A stretch of 64,000 bases of DNA from Veillonellales bacterium (GTDB lineage: Bacteria; Bacillota; Negativicutes; Veillonellales; Dialisteraceae): contig CALXPQ010000003.1 of assembly GCA_944390485.1 (NCBI GenBank), forward strand, positions 124,001 to 188,000, written 5' to 3'. The position numbers and the translations under genes were made by a program. Shown here piece after piece: positions 44,158-53,570 of the stretch (positions within the stretch are counted from its first letter, which is position 1; the number at the start of each line of letters is the position of its first letter). Under the pieces are notes generated by a model. The model saw nothing but the letters and a program-made list of their open reading frames with translations, ran no database searches and had not been told where the DNA came from.

Positions 44158-44232
44158 TGGAGCGCCTAGAGGGATTCGAACCCTCGCACCTGGTTCCGGA
44201 GACCAGTGCTCTATCCCCTGAGCTATAGGCGC
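44158..44232 (-). tRNA. tRNA-Arg(CCG)
   Basis: Full cloverleaf on the minus strand. The acceptor GCGCCTA pairs with TAGGCGC; D-arm GCTC/GAGC; anticodon stem CTGGT/ACCAG with loop CTCCGGA, anticodon CCG; T-arm AGGG-TTCGAAT-CCCT. CCA is encoded. The discriminator base is U, unusual for arginine tRNAs, where A or G is common. Confidence 0.95.
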
Positions 44233-44252
44233 ACAGTGATTTAACGGAATCA

Positions 44253-44281
44253 ATTATACCATACCCTTCCGATTTCCTCAA
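44253..44281 (-). promoter_or_regulatory. Promoter of tRNA-Arg
   Basis: TTGAGG, 17-base spacer, TATAAT (with extended TGG) on the minus strand. Confidence 0.8.
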
Positions 44282-44295
44282 CCAGCGGGGCGGTA

Positions 44296-44304
44296 TGATA
44301 CAAT
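44296..44304 (+). promoter_or_regulatory. Extended -10 promoter of the 44336 gene
   Basis: TGATACAAT, 31 bases before the start. Confidence 0.6.
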
Positions 44305-44335
44305 AGGAAAAAGAAAGACGAAGAAGGAGGACGCC

Positions 44336-44563
44336 ATGGACGAAGAGAGACGGGACGACGAGGAGCTCTCGCCGGAGGAACTGGCCGAGCTCATGCAGGC
44401 GTATAAAAAAGAACTGGCGCACATCTACCGCACGGCGGCGGCGAAGCGGGGCCTGCTCGCCCGGCGGGGCGGCGCGGGACTGGAGCAGATGCTCCGGAAA
44501 AGCGACGAAGACATGCGCGCGGACATCGACGCGCTCAAGCGGAAGTACGGCATCCATTACTGA
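44336..44563 (+). CDS. Small acidic hypothetical protein
   Basis: 75-aa protein, strongly charged and predicted all-helical: an acidic N terminus (DEERRDDEELSPEELAEL) followed by a basic middle and a helical end. It has no Cys, no signal peptide and no membrane segment. AAGGAGG ribosome site and its own promoter support that it is expressed. Family not recognised. Confidence 0.6.
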   Translation: MDEERRDDEELSPEELAELMQAYKKELAHIYRTAAAKRGLLARRGGAGLEQMLRKSDEDMRADIDALKRKYGIHY

Positions 44564-44567
44564 ACGC

Positions 44568-44664
44568 TTGACAGAACGCGCTGTTTATATGAAGATAAGG
44601 ATTAAATGATTTCACAGCCCCGGGCTGGTTCTCGCGGGCATTTCGCCCTTTTCGGGAGGTTTCT
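44568..44664 (+). promoter_or_regulatory. Probable coaX promoter and short leader
   Basis: TTGACA at 44568-44573 with GAAGAT 17 bases on, or AT-rich TATATG nearer. The leader contains GGGC-ATTTC-GCCC followed by TTTTC, a small attenuator-like hairpin just before the GGGAGG ribosome site. Confidence 0.45.
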
Positions 44665-45444
44665 ATGCTTCTTGCTTTTGATGTGGGAAATACGAATATC
44701 GTCTGCGGCGTCTACCGCGGAAGCCAGCTCCTCGACCACTGGCGCATCTCGACCAACACGCTCCAGACGGCCGACGGCTACGCGGTGCAGCTGGGCATGC
44801 TCTTCCAGCTGAACGGGCTCCGCTTCAGCGAGGTGGAGGACGTGATCATCTCCACGGTGGTGCCGCCGATCATCCCGATCCTCCAGACGCTGTCCAAGCG
44901 CTACTTCCACGTGACGCCTATCCTCGTCGGCCCGGGCATCAAGACGGGCATGAACATCCTCTACGACAATCCGAAGGAGCTTGGCGCGGACCGCATCGTG
45001 AACGCGGTGGCGGTCATCAATAAGTACGGCGGCCCGGCGATCATCATCGACATGGGCACGGCCACCACCTTCTGCGTCATCAATGAGAAGTGCCAGTACC
45101 TCGGCGGCGCGGTCGCCCCGGGCATCGGCATCTCCATGGAGGCGCTCTTCCAGCGCGCGTCCAAGCTGCCCCGCATCGAGCTGAAGAAAGTGCCGTCGTG
45201 CATCTGCAAGAACACCGTGAGCGCCATGCAGGCGGGCATCTACTACGGCTTCGTCGGCCAGATCGACGGCGTGGTGAACCGCATCAAAGAGGAGATGGGG
45301 CTCCCGGACATCACCGTCATCGCCACGGGGGGCCTCGCGCCGCTCATCGCCTCCGGCACGGACACCATCGACATCGTGGACCCGATGCTCACGCTGGAGG
45401 GCCTGCTCATCCTCTACGAGAAGAACCGCACGGAGCGGAAATAA
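44665..45444 (+). CDS. coaX: Type III pantothenate kinase
   Basis: 259-aa ASKHA-fold kinase for the first step of coenzyme A synthesis, the CoaX type that does not respond to CoA feedback. Motifs: LLAFDVGNTNIVCGVY (phosphate loop), VGPGIKTGMNI, GADRIVNAVA and IDMGTATTFCVI. Length is typical. It lies immediately upstream of tRNA-Glu. Confidence 0.95.
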   Translation: MLLAFDVGNTNIVCGVYRGSQLLDHWRISTNTLQTADGYAVQLGMLFQLNGLRFSEVEDVIISTVVPPIIPILQTLSKRYFHVTPILVGPGIKTGMNILYDNPKELGADRIVNAVAVINKYGGPAIIIDMGTATTFCVINEKCQYLGGAVAPGIGISMEALFQRASKLPRIELKKVPSCICKNTVSAMQAGIYYGFVGQIDGVVNRIKEEMGLPDITVIATGGLAPLIASGTDTIDIVDPMLTLEGLLILYEKNRTERK

Positions 45445-45459
45445 AATTTTGACGGGGAC

Positions 45460-45488
45460 TTGAAAAAACTTTGACGGCCGGGTATAAT
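45460..45488 (+). promoter_or_regulatory. Promoter of tRNA-Glu
   Basis: TTGAAA, 17-base spacer, TATAAT, 11 bases before the mature tRNA. Confidence 0.85.
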
Positions 45489-45499
45489 ACATATCACAT

Positions 45500-45575
45500 G
45501 GCCGGTTAGTCAAACGGTTAAGACGCTGCGTTCTCAGCGCAGAGAGTATGGGTTCGAATCCCATACCGGTCACCA
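45500..45575 (+). tRNA. tRNA-Glu(CTC)
   Basis: The acceptor GGCCGGT pairs with ACCGGTC; anticodon stem CTGCG/CGCAG with loop TTCTCAG, anticodon CTC; T-arm ATGGG-TTCGAAT-CCCAT. CCA is encoded, discriminator A. Confidence 0.95.
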
Positions 45576-45577
45576 TG

Positions 45578-45617
45578 AAAAAAAGGAACCTGATGCGAAA
45601 CGCCGGGTTCCTTTTTT
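45578..45617 (+). terminator. Terminator after tRNA-Glu
   Basis: AAAAAGGAACC / GGGTTCCTTTTT stem. Confidence 0.88.
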
Positions 45618-45648
45618 GCTGCGCCTGTGTCAGGAGCGGCTGAGACGC

Positions 45649-45679
45649 AAAAAAGGGCGGGAGAGGTCCCGCCCTTTTT
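45649..45679. terminator. Bidirectional terminator at the end of the SDR gene
   Basis: AAAAAAGGGCGGG-AGAGGT-CCCGCCCTTTTT. Acts mainly for the minus-strand SDR gene. Confidence 0.9.
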
Positions 45680-45695
45680 CCGTGGGCCGTCCGCA

Positions 45696-46466
45696 TCAGA
45701 GAAACGCGCCGTTGCACACCTGGAGCACCTGCCCCTTCACGTGGCGGCCCATCTTGCTCGCCAGGTACAGGCACGCGTAGGCCTGGTCGATGGGGTCGCA
45801 TTCCGGACCGGGGAAGTACACGAAGTGGCCGCTGTACTTCAGCATCTCTGCGCCGCCGGGCTGCTCGCCCGCGCGGTTCGCCAGATGGGCCGGCGTGACC
45901 GTCGCGCCGGGGGCCACCGCGTTGCACCGGATGTTCGTGTCGATGAGGCGCATGGCCACGTTCTTCGTGAGCGTATTGAGCGCGCCCTTCGTGGCGGTGT
46001 ACGTGGCGCCGCAGAAGGGGCGCGTGCCGTTCACGGACGAAATATTGATGATGCACCCGTCGTTCTTCGGCAGGAAGATCTTGAGGGCCTCCCGAATGTA
46101 GCGCATGGGCCCGATGAAGTTGATGTCCGTCACGTAGTGCGCCCAGTCATCGTCCGTCTCGTCGATGAGCTTCTGCTCGCCGATGCCCGCGTTGTTGATG
46201 AGGATATCCAGCGTGCCGTATTCTTTGAGCGTCGCTTCGAAAACGCGCTGCGTATCTTCGGGGGAGCGCACGTCCGCCGCGACGCCGATGGCCCGGCCGC
46301 CTTTCGCGCGGATGTCCTCCACCACCGCGTCGAGCTTCTCCTGCCCGCGCGCCACGAGCGTCAGCGCCGCGCCTTCCTCGGCGAAGAGCTCCGCCATCGT
46401 CCGGCCCATGCCGTAGCTTGCGCCGGTGATGATGGCGATTTTTCCTTTCAGCATTTCCTTTTCCAT
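45696..46466 (-). CDS. Short-chain dehydrogenase/reductase
   Basis: 256-aa classical SDR. The cofactor motif is TGASYGMG (residues 14-21), NNAGIG follows, and the catalytic residues are Ser in NISSVNG and Y-T-A-T-K. The acidic residue that selects NAD is not obvious after beta-2 (LVARGQEKL), which favours NADP. Substrate unknown. Start ATG at 46466 follows AAAGGAGACGAATC on the minus strand. It lies divergent from the thioesterase gene. Confidence 0.88.
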   Translation of the reverse strand: MEKEMLKGKIAIITGASYGMGRTMAELFAEEGAALTLVARGQEKLDAVVEDIRAKGGRAIGVAADVRSPEDTQRVFEATLKEYGTLDILINNAGIGEQKLIDETDDDWAHYVTDINFIGPMRYIREALKIFLPKNDGCIINISSVNGTRPFCGATYTATKGALNTLTKNVAMRLIDTNIRCNAVAPGATVTPAHLANRAGEQPGGAEMLKYSGHFVYFPGPECDPIDQAYACLYLASKMGRHVKGQVLQVCNGAFL

Positions 46467-46586
46467 GATTCGTCTCCTTTCGTGACCATTCGTTGTCTCT
46501 GGCTGCTCTTACAGTACCACCGGAGGCGGCCCGGAAGCCAATGCCCTTTTTTTATCCGGCGCCATAGCCGCGGGGTATGCCCCTCG

Positions 46587-46615
46587 TTGCGCGCCGCGGC
46601 CCGCTCCGATACAAT
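46587..46615 (+). promoter_or_regulatory. Promoter of the thioesterase unit
   Basis: TTGCGC, 17-base spacer, TACAAT. Confidence 0.7.
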
Positions 46616-46640
46616 AGAAAAAAGAAAGGGGGACATCCAC

Positions 46641-47126
46641 ATGACCCTTGAAGACCTTGTGCAGAAAGCGGAGCGGGGCGAATCCTTCCGCGTGCCGCCG
46701 GCGCTCATGCCGGACTATATCCGCTGGCTCTACACCACGCACCGGTGCCTCCACACCCTCTTCGGCGTCCGCGTGGAATCCGTGCGCCGGGGAGACATCG
46801 TCCTCTCTCTGCCTCTCACCGCGGACTATACGAACTCCGGGGGCTTCCTCTACGGAGGCGTCCTTGCCGCCATGGCCGATGCCATCTCTCTCGGCCTCAT
46901 CGCCGGCGTGGGAAAATCCGCGGTCACCACCCAGCTTTTCATGAATTTCGTGAAGTCTCATCCCGCCTCGGGGCGCGTCACCCTCCACGGCGCGCTCCGC
47001 CACAACGGCGGCCGGCTCATCACTCTCCGCGGGGAAATTTTCGGGGAAACGGGGGAACTCCTGGCCGACATGAACATCGCCATGACCGTCGTGGGGCGGC
47101 TTCCTGAAGTGCCGGAGGACTGGTGA
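46641..47126 (+). CDS. PaaI-type hotdog-fold thioesterase
   Basis: 161-aa acyl-CoA thioesterase of the PaaI/YdiI group. The hotdog signature SGGFLYGGVLAAMADAISLGL (an N/S-x-x-G-x-x-x-G-G family variant with the acidic residue in the helix) is followed by TTQLFMNFV and LTLRGEIFGETGELLADMNI-like strands. Substrate unknown. The ATG at 46641 follows GGGGGACATCC; a longer frame upstream runs through the opposite SDR gene and is discarded. The next gene starts at its stop codon. Confidence 0.85.
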   Translation: MTLEDLVQKAERGESFRVPPALMPDYIRWLYTTHRCLHTLFGVRVESVRRGDIVLSLPLTADYTNSGGFLYGGVLAAMADAISLGLIAGVGKSAVTTQLFMNFVKSHPASGRVTLHGALRHNGGRLITLRGEIFGETGELLADMNIAMTVVGRLPEVPEDW

Positions 47127-47617
47127 TGAAGAAAATGCTTCTCTGGGCTGCGGCGGTCCTCTGCATGATCGGCGCGGGACTTCTCGTCTGGGGCGCGCGG
47201 GACTTCTTCGCCGTGCGTCCCGCCTCCGCCTACGAAGACGCGGGCGTGCAGACTTTCTATCCCCGCCGGGTCGAGCCCGTCGCGCGGGACAATACGGGCG
47301 GCACCGCGCGCAGCCGCCGCCTCCATCCCACGAAGACCGTGTGGACCGTGGTGTACCGCACCGCCGACCGCCGCTGGTCCTGGCGTCGGGACATGCCCAG
47401 CGAGACCAGCGCGAAGCAGGCCGTCGAATCCGGCGCGCCGGAAACGCGCCGCGTCCTCGCCGTGCGGGGCGAAAAGACCCGCGTCATCGCCGCGTCCGAC
47501 GAGACCCCCGAAGTCTACGTGAGCCGCGCCCGCGAAGGCGCGCTCTACCGCATGGAAGGCGGCGCAGCCTCCCTCCTCCTCGGCGCTGGCTTCCTCCTCC
47601 GGCGGCGAAAGAAATAA
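47126..47617 (+). CDS. Membrane-anchored hypothetical protein
   Basis: 163-aa protein. A hydrophobic N-terminal segment (residues 4-25) is followed by a basic extracytoplasmic domain of about 110 residues and a second hydrophobic stretch near the end (GAASLLLGAGFLL) with an RRRKK tail that would stay in the cytoplasm. The layout resembles DUF3592-type proteins, but no family motif is clear. The ATG at 47126 has GGAGG eight bases upstream and overlaps the thioesterase stop, so the two are co-expressed. Function unknown. Confidence 0.6.
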   Translation: MKKMLLWAAAVLCMIGAGLLVWGARDFFAVRPASAYEDAGVQTFYPRRVEPVARDNTGGTARSRRLHPTKTVWTVVYRTADRRWSWRRDMPSETSAKQAVESGAPETRRVLAVRGEKTRVIAASDETPEVYVSRAREGALYRMEGGAASLLLGAGFLLRRRKK

Positions 47618-47637
47618 GAAAAAATTTTTACACGCTG

Positions 47638-47666
47638 TTGACGGAAAGAAAAAGCTGTGCTACAAT
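47638..47666 (+). promoter_or_regulatory. Promoter of tRNA-Val
   Basis: TTGACG, 17-base spacer, TACAAT with extended TGC. Confidence 0.85.
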
Positions 47667-47683
47667 TCTTTACGTCATCACAT

Positions 47684-47760
47684 GGGGTTATAGCTCAGCT
47701 GGTTAGAGCGCTTCGTTGACATCGAAGAGGTCTTGTGTTCGAATCACAATAGTCCCACCA
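47684..47760 (+). tRNA. tRNA-Val(GAC)
   Basis: The acceptor GGGGTTA pairs with TAGTCCC (two G-T pairs); anticodon stem CTTCG/CGAAG with loop TTGACAT, anticodon GAC; T-arm TTGTG-TTCGAAT-CACAA. CCA is encoded, discriminator A. Confidence 0.95.
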
Positions 47761-47766
47761 GACGGA

Positions 47767-47794
47767 AAGGTGCTTCTGCGGAAGCGCCTTTTTT
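47767..47794 (+). terminator. Terminator after tRNA-Val
   Basis: AAGGTGCTTC / GAAGCGCCTT stem (one wobble), then T-tract. Confidence 0.88.
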
Positions 47795-47810
47795 CTTTGC
47801 CCGGCGTTCG

Positions 47811-47839
47811 TTGAAGAAACAGGGGCCATCGTTTATGAT
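47811..47839 (+). promoter_or_regulatory. Promoter of cca
   Basis: TTGAAG, 17-base spacer, TATGAT. Confidence 0.65.
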
Positions 47840-47894
47840 AGGTAGATAAGATACGACAGGAAATACAAAGACGAAAGGGAGGTGAGAGACAGGC

Positions 47895-49391
47895 ATGACG
47901 GGATGGAAGAATTGGTTCGGGCGGAAGGATTTCGGGCGGCTTTCCCCGGAGGAGCGGCTGGCGCGGGTGGACGCGGGCGCTCTTTCCGTACTGCGGGTCC
48001 TCGCGGACGCGGGACATGAGGCGTACCTCGTGGGCGGCTGCGTGCGGGACCTCGCCATGGGTCTCGTCCCTCACGACTGGGACATCACCACGTCCGCTCG
48101 GCCGGAGGAGACGGCGCAGGCGCTCACCGCGGCCGGCGTGCGCGCGGTGGACGGCGGAGGCCGGCGCTACGGCACGGTGATCGCCGTGAGAGACGGCGTG
48201 AATTACGAGGTGACCACGTTCCGCCGGGAGGTGTACGGCGCGGACGCGCACCGGCCGGCGTTGGTGATCTTTGCGGACACGCTCCGGGAGGACTTGGCGC
48301 GGCGGGATTTCACGGTGAACGCCATGGCGCTCGGCGCGGACGGCGTGCTTCATGATGAATTCGGCGGGATGAAAGACCTCGCGGCGAAGCGGCTCCGCAC
48401 GGTGGGCGATGCGGCGGAGCGCTTTCAGGAAGATGCGCTGCGCCTCTTCCGGGCGTGCCGCTTCGTTGGCCAGCTGGATTTCCTGGCGGACCGGAGCCTC
48501 GTCGAGGGGATGGAGGCGGCCTTCCCGCGGGTGAGCGGCCTCTCTCTCGAGCGGGTGAAGAGCGAGGTGGAGCGGCTCCTCGTGACGCCCCATGCGGCGC
48601 GGGGTCTGGACCTTCTCGTGCGGTCGGGGCTGTGCGGCTGCTCGTGCCGCGTGCGGGAGAACGGGCAGGACACGGCGGTGGCGGTGCTGCCCGAGCTCAG
48701 CCATCTGGTGGATCTGCCGCAGATGAAGGAATTTCACCGGTACGACGCGTGGTACCATACGCTGGCCGTGGTGGAAGCCGCGCCGGCGGAACGCATCGCC
48801 CGGTGGTCGGCGCTCCTGCACGACGTGGGCAAGGGCATGCCCGGCGTGCGCCGCGTGGAGGGCGCGAAGATCACCGATTACAACCATGACCGCGTGGGCG
48901 CAGAGATGGCGCGGACTCTGCTCCGGCGGTGGCGTTTCCCGGAGAAAGAAGTCCATCTCATCACATGGCTCGTGGAGAATCACATGAAATTCCACTATTT
49001 CGCCAATGTGGAAGAGGCGGACGTGGTGAAATGGGTGCGCCATCTGGCGATGCACCGGGAATTTCCTTCGCAGGCGGCGCTCATCGGGGCCATCCGGGAA
49101 ATGACCGCGCTCGCGAAAGCGGACATCATCGGCTGCGGGCGGCCTCTCTCCGCCACGGAAGGGCACGAGACGTTCGGCCGGTGCATGGTGGACGTGGCGG
49201 CATCCATCCCCGTCACGACGGGCGAGCTCCATTACGACGGGCGGACCATCGAGGCGCTGGGGCCGGCCGCGGCGGAGGGCATGCAGAACCTGCTCCGCCG
49301 GGTGCAGAACGGCGAGCTGGAAAACGGGCCGGAGCCCCTGTACCGGGCGGCCGTGCGGTTCAGAAAGCGGCATTCCCATGAAACGGCGTAA
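47895..49391 (+). CDS. cca: CCA tRNA nucleotidyltransferase with HD domain
   Basis: 498-aa class II nucleotidyltransferase that builds or repairs the tRNA 3' CCA. The head domain has VGGCVRDLAMGLVPHDWDIT, with the two catalytic Asp in DWD, and the neck has RRDFTVNAMAL. An HD phosphohydrolase domain follows (SALLHDVGKGMPG). All tRNAs seen here already encode CCA, so a repair role is likely. The start follows GGGAGGTGAGAGACAGGC. The 3' end overlaps the PBP gene by 14 bases. Confidence 0.94.
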   Translation: MTGWKNWFGRKDFGRLSPEERLARVDAGALSVLRVLADAGHEAYLVGGCVRDLAMGLVPHDWDITTSARPEETAQALTAAGVRAVDGGGRRYGTVIAVRDGVNYEVTTFRREVYGADAHRPALVIFADTLREDLARRDFTVNAMALGADGVLHDEFGGMKDLAAKRLRTVGDAAERFQEDALRLFRACRFVGQLDFLADRSLVEGMEAAFPRVSGLSLERVKSEVERLLVTPHAARGLDLLVRSGLCGCSCRVRENGQDTAVAVLPELSHLVDLPQMKEFHRYDAWYHTLAVVEAAPAERIARWSALLHDVGKGMPGVRRVEGAKITDYNHDRVGAEMARTLLRRWRFPEKEVHLITWLVENHMKFHYFANVEEADVVKWVRHLAMHREFPSQAALIGAIREMTALAKADIIGCGRPLSATEGHETFGRCMVDVAASIPVTTGELHYDGRTIEALGPAAAEGMQNLLRRVQNGELENGPEPLYRAAVRFRKRHSHETA

Positions 49392-51351
49392 TCCTCTGAA
49401 GCTGCTGCGGGACCGCAGCCGGACGCTGTGCGCCCTCTTCCTCGCGGGCGCGCTGTGCATCGCCGGCCGGCTGGTCTACGTGCAGCTCATCCAGCACGAC
49501 CGGTACGCCGAGTGGAGCGTGCGCCAGACGCGGGACATGCAGGAGCTCTACTCCGAGCGGGGCACCATCTACGACCGGAACGGGAAGCAGCTGGCTTTTT
49601 CCATCATGGTGAAGTCGCTCTATGCGGACCCGGGCATGCTGAACGTTTCGCCGGACGAAGCGGCGCAGCTCCTCGCGCCGGTCCTGAAGATTAGCGAGGG
49701 GACGCTCGCGGAGAAGATGAAGCAGGACACGCGCTTCGTGTGGCTGGAGCGCGTCATGGACCCGGATATGACCGCCGCGGCGAAAGCGGTCATCAAAGAG
49801 CATAAATGGAAAGGCTTCGGCTTCGTGGACGAGAGCAAGCGCTACTATCCGAACGGCGGCCTGCTGGCGAATGTGCTGGGCTTCGTCGGCATCGACGGCA
49901 AGGGGCTGGACGGACTGGAGAAATCGCTGGACGAGCTGATCCGGGGCAGCGTGAACCGGCAGGTGCTCATGCTGGACGCGCGGGGCAATCCCATCCTGCA
50001 TTCCACCATGGCGCCCTACGAGGGGCGGGAGACGAAGTCGGTGTACCTCACCATCGATGAGAGCATCCAGTTTTTCGCGGAGCGCGCGCTCGACCGGGCC
50101 ATGGCGTCCACGCGGGCGCAGGGGGGCATCGTCATCGTTATGGACCCGAAGACCGGCGGCATCCTCGCCATGGTGAACCGGCCATCGTACGATCCGAATC
50201 ATTTTTATAACGCCACGGAAAATGAATTCAAGAACCGCGCGGTGGTGGACATCTACGAGCCGGGCTCCACATTCAAGCCGGTGGTGGCGGCTACGGCGCT
50301 CGACGCGGGGACGTACACCACGGACGAGGTGTGGCACGATCCGGGAGAGATCGTGGCGTCCGGCCACGCCGTGCGGAACTGGGACGACGAGTCCTACGGC
50401 GACGTGCGCATGGTGGATATCCTGAAATTTTCCATCAATACGGGCTTCGCGCACATCGGGCTCCTCACCGGCGGGGACATCCTCACGAAGTACGCGGAGC
50501 GCTTCGGCTTCGGCCGGGCCACGGGCATCGAGCTCCCCGGCGAAGGGGACGGCATCCTCTTCGATCCGGAGGAAATGCGGCCCATCGATGTGGCGTCCAT
50601 GTCCATCGGACAGGGCATCGCCGTGACGCCGCTCCAGATGGTGCAGGCGTACAGCGCCATCGCGAACGGCGGGCAGATGGTGAAGCCCCATCTCATCGCG
50701 TCCATCCGGAATCCCGACGGCACGGTGTATCAGGAGACGGAGGCGGAGAGCGCGGGACAGCCCGTGTCGAAGCAGGTGGCGGACACCGTGAAGGACATGA
50801 TGGAGAAGGAAGTCTCCGAAGGGGGCGGCGGCAATGCGCGCGTCCCCGGCTACCACATGGGCGGCAAGACCGGCACCGCGCAGAAGATCGACACGGTCCA
50901 CGGCGGCTATCTGGAGGGGCAGTACATCGCCTCTTTCTGCGGCTTCGGCCCCACGGAGGACCCGCGGGCGATCTGTCTCGTCGTGCTGGACAATCCGCAG
51001 GGCATGTACTACGGCGGCATGGTGGCCGCGCCGGTCTTCTCGGAGATCATGAGCCAGATCATGCGGTACATGGGCATCCACGCCATCGAAGATCCGGCGG
51101 CCCGCAAGGCTGCGGCGGCGCAGGCGGCGGCCGTGCCCGAGGCGGCGCTGCCCGCACTGCCCGAAGCGGACGCGCCGGCCGTGACTGTGCCGGACTTCCG
51201 TGGCTGGTCCATGCGCGATGTGGGCGAGTGGCTCACGCAGGCCGGCCTCGGCTTCCGCCCGGACGGTTCCGGCTTCGCGGACAGCCAGGACCCGCCTCCC
51301 TGGACGACGGTGGAGCGCGGGCGGGACGTGTCCGTCCATTTCTCCCAGTGA
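49378..51351 (+). CDS. Class B penicillin-binding protein (transpeptidase) with one PASTA domain
   Basis: 657-aa peptidoglycan transpeptidase of the FtsI/SpoVD type. A single transmembrane anchor lies at about residues 17-35, a pedestal dimerisation domain follows ([15 protein letters not shown]), and the catalytic domain has S297-T-F-K300, S352-I-N354 and K497-T-G499. The last 60 residues form one PASTA domain ([18 protein letters not shown]). A short Ala/Pro linker separates them. The gene overlaps cca and lies outside a dcw cluster, so it may be an accessory division or elongation PBP. Confidence 0.93.
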   Translation: MKRRNPLKLLRDRSRTLCALFLAGALCIAGRLVYVQLIQHDRYAEWSVRQTRDMQELYSERGTIYDRNGKQLAFSIMVKSLYADPGMLNVSPDEAAQLLAPVLKISEGTLAEKMKQDTRFVWLERVMDPDMTAAAKAVIKEHKWKGFGFVDESKRYYPNGGLLANVLGFVGIDGKGLDGLEKSLDELIRGSVNRQVLMLDARGNPILHSTMAPYEGRETKSVYLTIDESIQFFAERALDRAMASTRAQGGIVIVMDPKTGGILAMVNRPSYDPNHFYNATENEFKNRAVVDIYEPGSTFKPVVAATALDAGTYTTDEVWHDPGEIVASGHAVRNWDDESYGDVRMVDILKFSINTGFAHIGLLTGGDILTKYAERFGFGRATGIELPGEGDGILFDPEEMRPIDVASMSIGQGIAVTPLQMVQAYSAIANGGQMVKPHLIASIRNPDGTVYQETEAESAGQPVSKQVADTVKDMMEKEVSEGGGGNARVPGYHMGGKTGTAQKIDTVHGGYLEGQYIASFCGFGPTEDPRAICLVVLDNPQGMYYGGMVAAPVFSEIMSQIMRYMGIHAIEDPAARKAAAAQAAAVPEAALPALPEADAPAVTVPDFRGWSMRDVGEWLTQAGLGFRPDGSGFADSQDPPPWTTVERGRDVSVHFSQ

Positions 51352-51355
51352 AAAG

Positions 51356-51380
51356 AAGCACCCGGCATAGGGTGCTTTTT
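51356..51380 (+). terminator. Terminator after the PBP gene
   Basis: AAGCACCC / GGGTGCTT stem, then TTTTT. Confidence 0.9.
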
Positions 51381-51425
51381 GCGTGCCCGCCCGGCGGCTT
51401 TCCGCTCCACCGCGGGCGGGCGCTG

Positions 51426-51434
51426 TGTTATAAT
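51426..51434 (+). promoter_or_regulatory. Extended -10 promoter of pnp
   Basis: TGTTATAAT. The leader to the start is about 45 bases. Confidence 0.65.
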
Positions 51435-51482
51435 ATACTTTATGGTAAAAAAAGAAGAATAGAGATGCAGAGGAGGAACGAG

Positions 51483-53570
51483 ATGTTCAAGACATTTTCC
51501 ATGGAACTGGCAGGCCGCCAGCTTACGATCGAGACCGGCAAGATGGCCAAGCAGGCGTCGGGCGCCGTGCTGGTGCGCTACGGGGACACCGTCGTGCTGG
51601 TGACGTCCACCGCGAGCAAGACCGCCCGCGAGGGGACGGACTTTTTCCCGCTCACCGTCGACTACGAAGAAAAGATGTACTCCGTGGGCAAGATGCCCGG
51701 CGGGTTTCTGAGACGGGAAGGCCGTCCGGGCAATTCCGCCATCCTGAATGCGCGCCTCATCGACCGGCCGATCCGCCCGCTGTTCGACAAGCGCTGCCGC
51801 AATGACGTGCATGTGGTGGCCACGGTGCTGTCCGTTGACTACGACAACGCGCCGGAGCTGTGCGGCATGCTGGGCGCGTCTGCGTCGCTCGCCATCTCCG
51901 ACATCCCGTGGGACGGCCCCATCGCCGGCGTGCGCGTGGGCCGCGTGAACGGCGAATTCGTCGTGAACCCCACGCAGGCCCAGCTGGAAGAGTCCACCAT
52001 GAACATCACCGTCGCCGGTTCGGAAACGGCCATCCTCATGGTCGAAGGCGGCGCGAAGGAAGCGCCCGAGGAAGAAGTGCTGGACGCCATCATGTTCGCC
52101 CATGAGCAGATCAAGAAGCTCGTGGCGTTCCAGAAGACCATCATCGCCGAAGTGGGCAAGCCGAAGCGCCAGCTCGTCTTCCCGGAGATCCCCGAAGAGA
52201 TCGAGAACGCCATCCGCGCCTATGCGGAAGAGCCTCTGAAGCAGGCCATCTTCAATCCGGACAAGCTCACCCGCGAAGCGCACATGGCGGAAGTGAAGGA
52301 AGAAGCGGAAGCGCATTTCAAGGAAATCTATCCGGACAACGCCTCCGACGTGGCTACGTGCCTGGACCATCTCACGAAAGAGATCGTCCGCCACATGATC
52401 TCCGTCGACAAGATCCGTCCGGACGGACGCGCCCTCGATGAGATCCGCCCCATCACCTGCGAAGTGGGCCTCCTGCCGCGCGTGCACGGCTCGGCGCTCT
52501 TCACCCGCGGGCAGACGCAGGCCCTCACCGTCACCACGCTCGCGCCCATGTCCGAGACGCAGATCATCGACGACCTCACCCCGGTGACGGAGAAGCGCTA
52601 CATTCACCAGTACAATTTCCCGTCGTACAGCGTGGGCGAGACGAAGAGCTCCCGCGGTCCCGGACGGCGTGAGATCGGCCACGGCGCGCTCGCTGAACGG
52701 GCGCTCCTGCCGGTCATTCCCTCCGTGGAAGAATTCCCGTACGCCATCCGCGTCGTCTCCGAGATCCTCGAATCGAACGGCTCCTCCTCGCAGGCGTCCG
52801 TCTGCGGCAGCACCATGTCCCTCATGAACGCGGGTGTGCCGATCAAGGCGCCGGTGGCGGGCATCGCCATGGGCCTCGTGCAGGAAGGAGAGCATTTCAC
52901 CATCCTCACCGACATCCAGGGCATGGAAGACGCGCTGGGCGACATGGACTTCAAGGTGGCCGGCACGGCGAAGGGCGTCACCGCCATCCAGATGGACATC
53001 AAGATCCACGGCCTGTCCCGGGACATCCTCCTCGCCGCTCTCCAGCAGGCGCGGAAAGGCCGCCTCTTCATTCTGGACAAGATGGCCGCATGCATCGCAA
53101 AGCCCGCGGATCATCTCTCCCCGTATGCACCGAAGATCATCACCATGACCATCCCGGTGGAAAAGATCCGCGACGTCATCGGCACCGGCGGCAAGACCAT
53201 CAACAAGATCATCAGCGAGACCGGCGTGAAGATGGACGTGGAGGAAGACGGCCGCATCTACATCGCGACGCCCGACGAAGAGGCGGCGCAGCGCGCGAAG
53301 AAGATGGTGGAAGCGCTCACCCACGACGTGGCGCCCGGCGAGACCTATCTCGGCCGCGTGACCCGCCTCATGAAGTTCGGCGCGTTCGTGGAGATCCTCC
53401 CCGGCAAGGAAGGCATGGTGCACGTGTCCCAGCTGGCGCTCCAGCGCGTGGAGAAGCCGGAGGACGTGGTCCATGAAGGCGACGAGATCATGGTCAAGGT
53501 CACGGAAATCGACGACAAGGGCCGCATCAACCTGTCCCGCAAGGCGCTCCTCCTGGAGAAGCGCAAATGA
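51483..53570 (+). CDS. pnp: Polyribonucleotide nucleotidyltransferase
   Basis: 695-aa PNPase, a phosphorolytic 3'-5' exoribonuclease. Two RNase PH-like domains (1-220 and 315-540, with [20 protein letters not shown] and [20 protein letters not shown]-like core), then KH ([20 protein letters not shown]) and S1 ([20 protein letters not shown]) domains. The ATG at 51483 has AGAGGAGG upstream; a longer frame runs back through the PBP gene and is artefactual. The stop overlaps dut (ATGA). The nucleotide-handling neighbours dut and nudF are co-transcribed. Confidence 0.97.
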   Translation: MFKTFSMELAGRQLTIETGKMAKQASGAVLVRYGDTVVLVTSTASKTAREGTDFFPLTVDYEEKMYSVGKMPGGFLRREGRPGNSAILNARLIDRPIRPLFDKRCRNDVHVVATVLSVDYDNAPELCGMLGASASLAISDIPWDGPIAGVRVGRVNGEFVVNPTQAQLEESTMNITVAGSETAILMVEGGAKEAPEEEVLDAIMFAHEQIKKLVAFQKTIIAEVGKPKRQLVFPEIPEEIENAIRAYAEEPLKQAIFNPDKLTREAHMAEVKEEAEAHFKEIYPDNASDVATCLDHLTKEIVRHMISVDKIRPDGRALDEIRPITCEVGLLPRVHGSALFTRGQTQALTVTTLAPMSETQIIDDLTPVTEKRYIHQYNFPSYSVGETKSSRGPGRREIGHGALAERALLPVIPSVEEFPYAIRVVSEILESNGSSSQASVCGSTMSLMNAGVPIKAPVAGIAMGLVQEGEHFTILTDIQGMEDALGDMDFKVAGTAKGVTAIQMDIKIHGLSRDILLAALQQARKGRLFILDKMAACIAKPADHLSPYAPKIITMTIPVEKIRDVIGTGGKTINKIISETGVKMDVEEDGRIYIATPDEEAAQRAKKMVEALTHDVAPGETYLGRVTRLMKFGAFVEILPGKEGMVHVSQLALQRVEKPEDVVHEGDEIMVKVTEIDDKGRINLSRKALLLEKRK

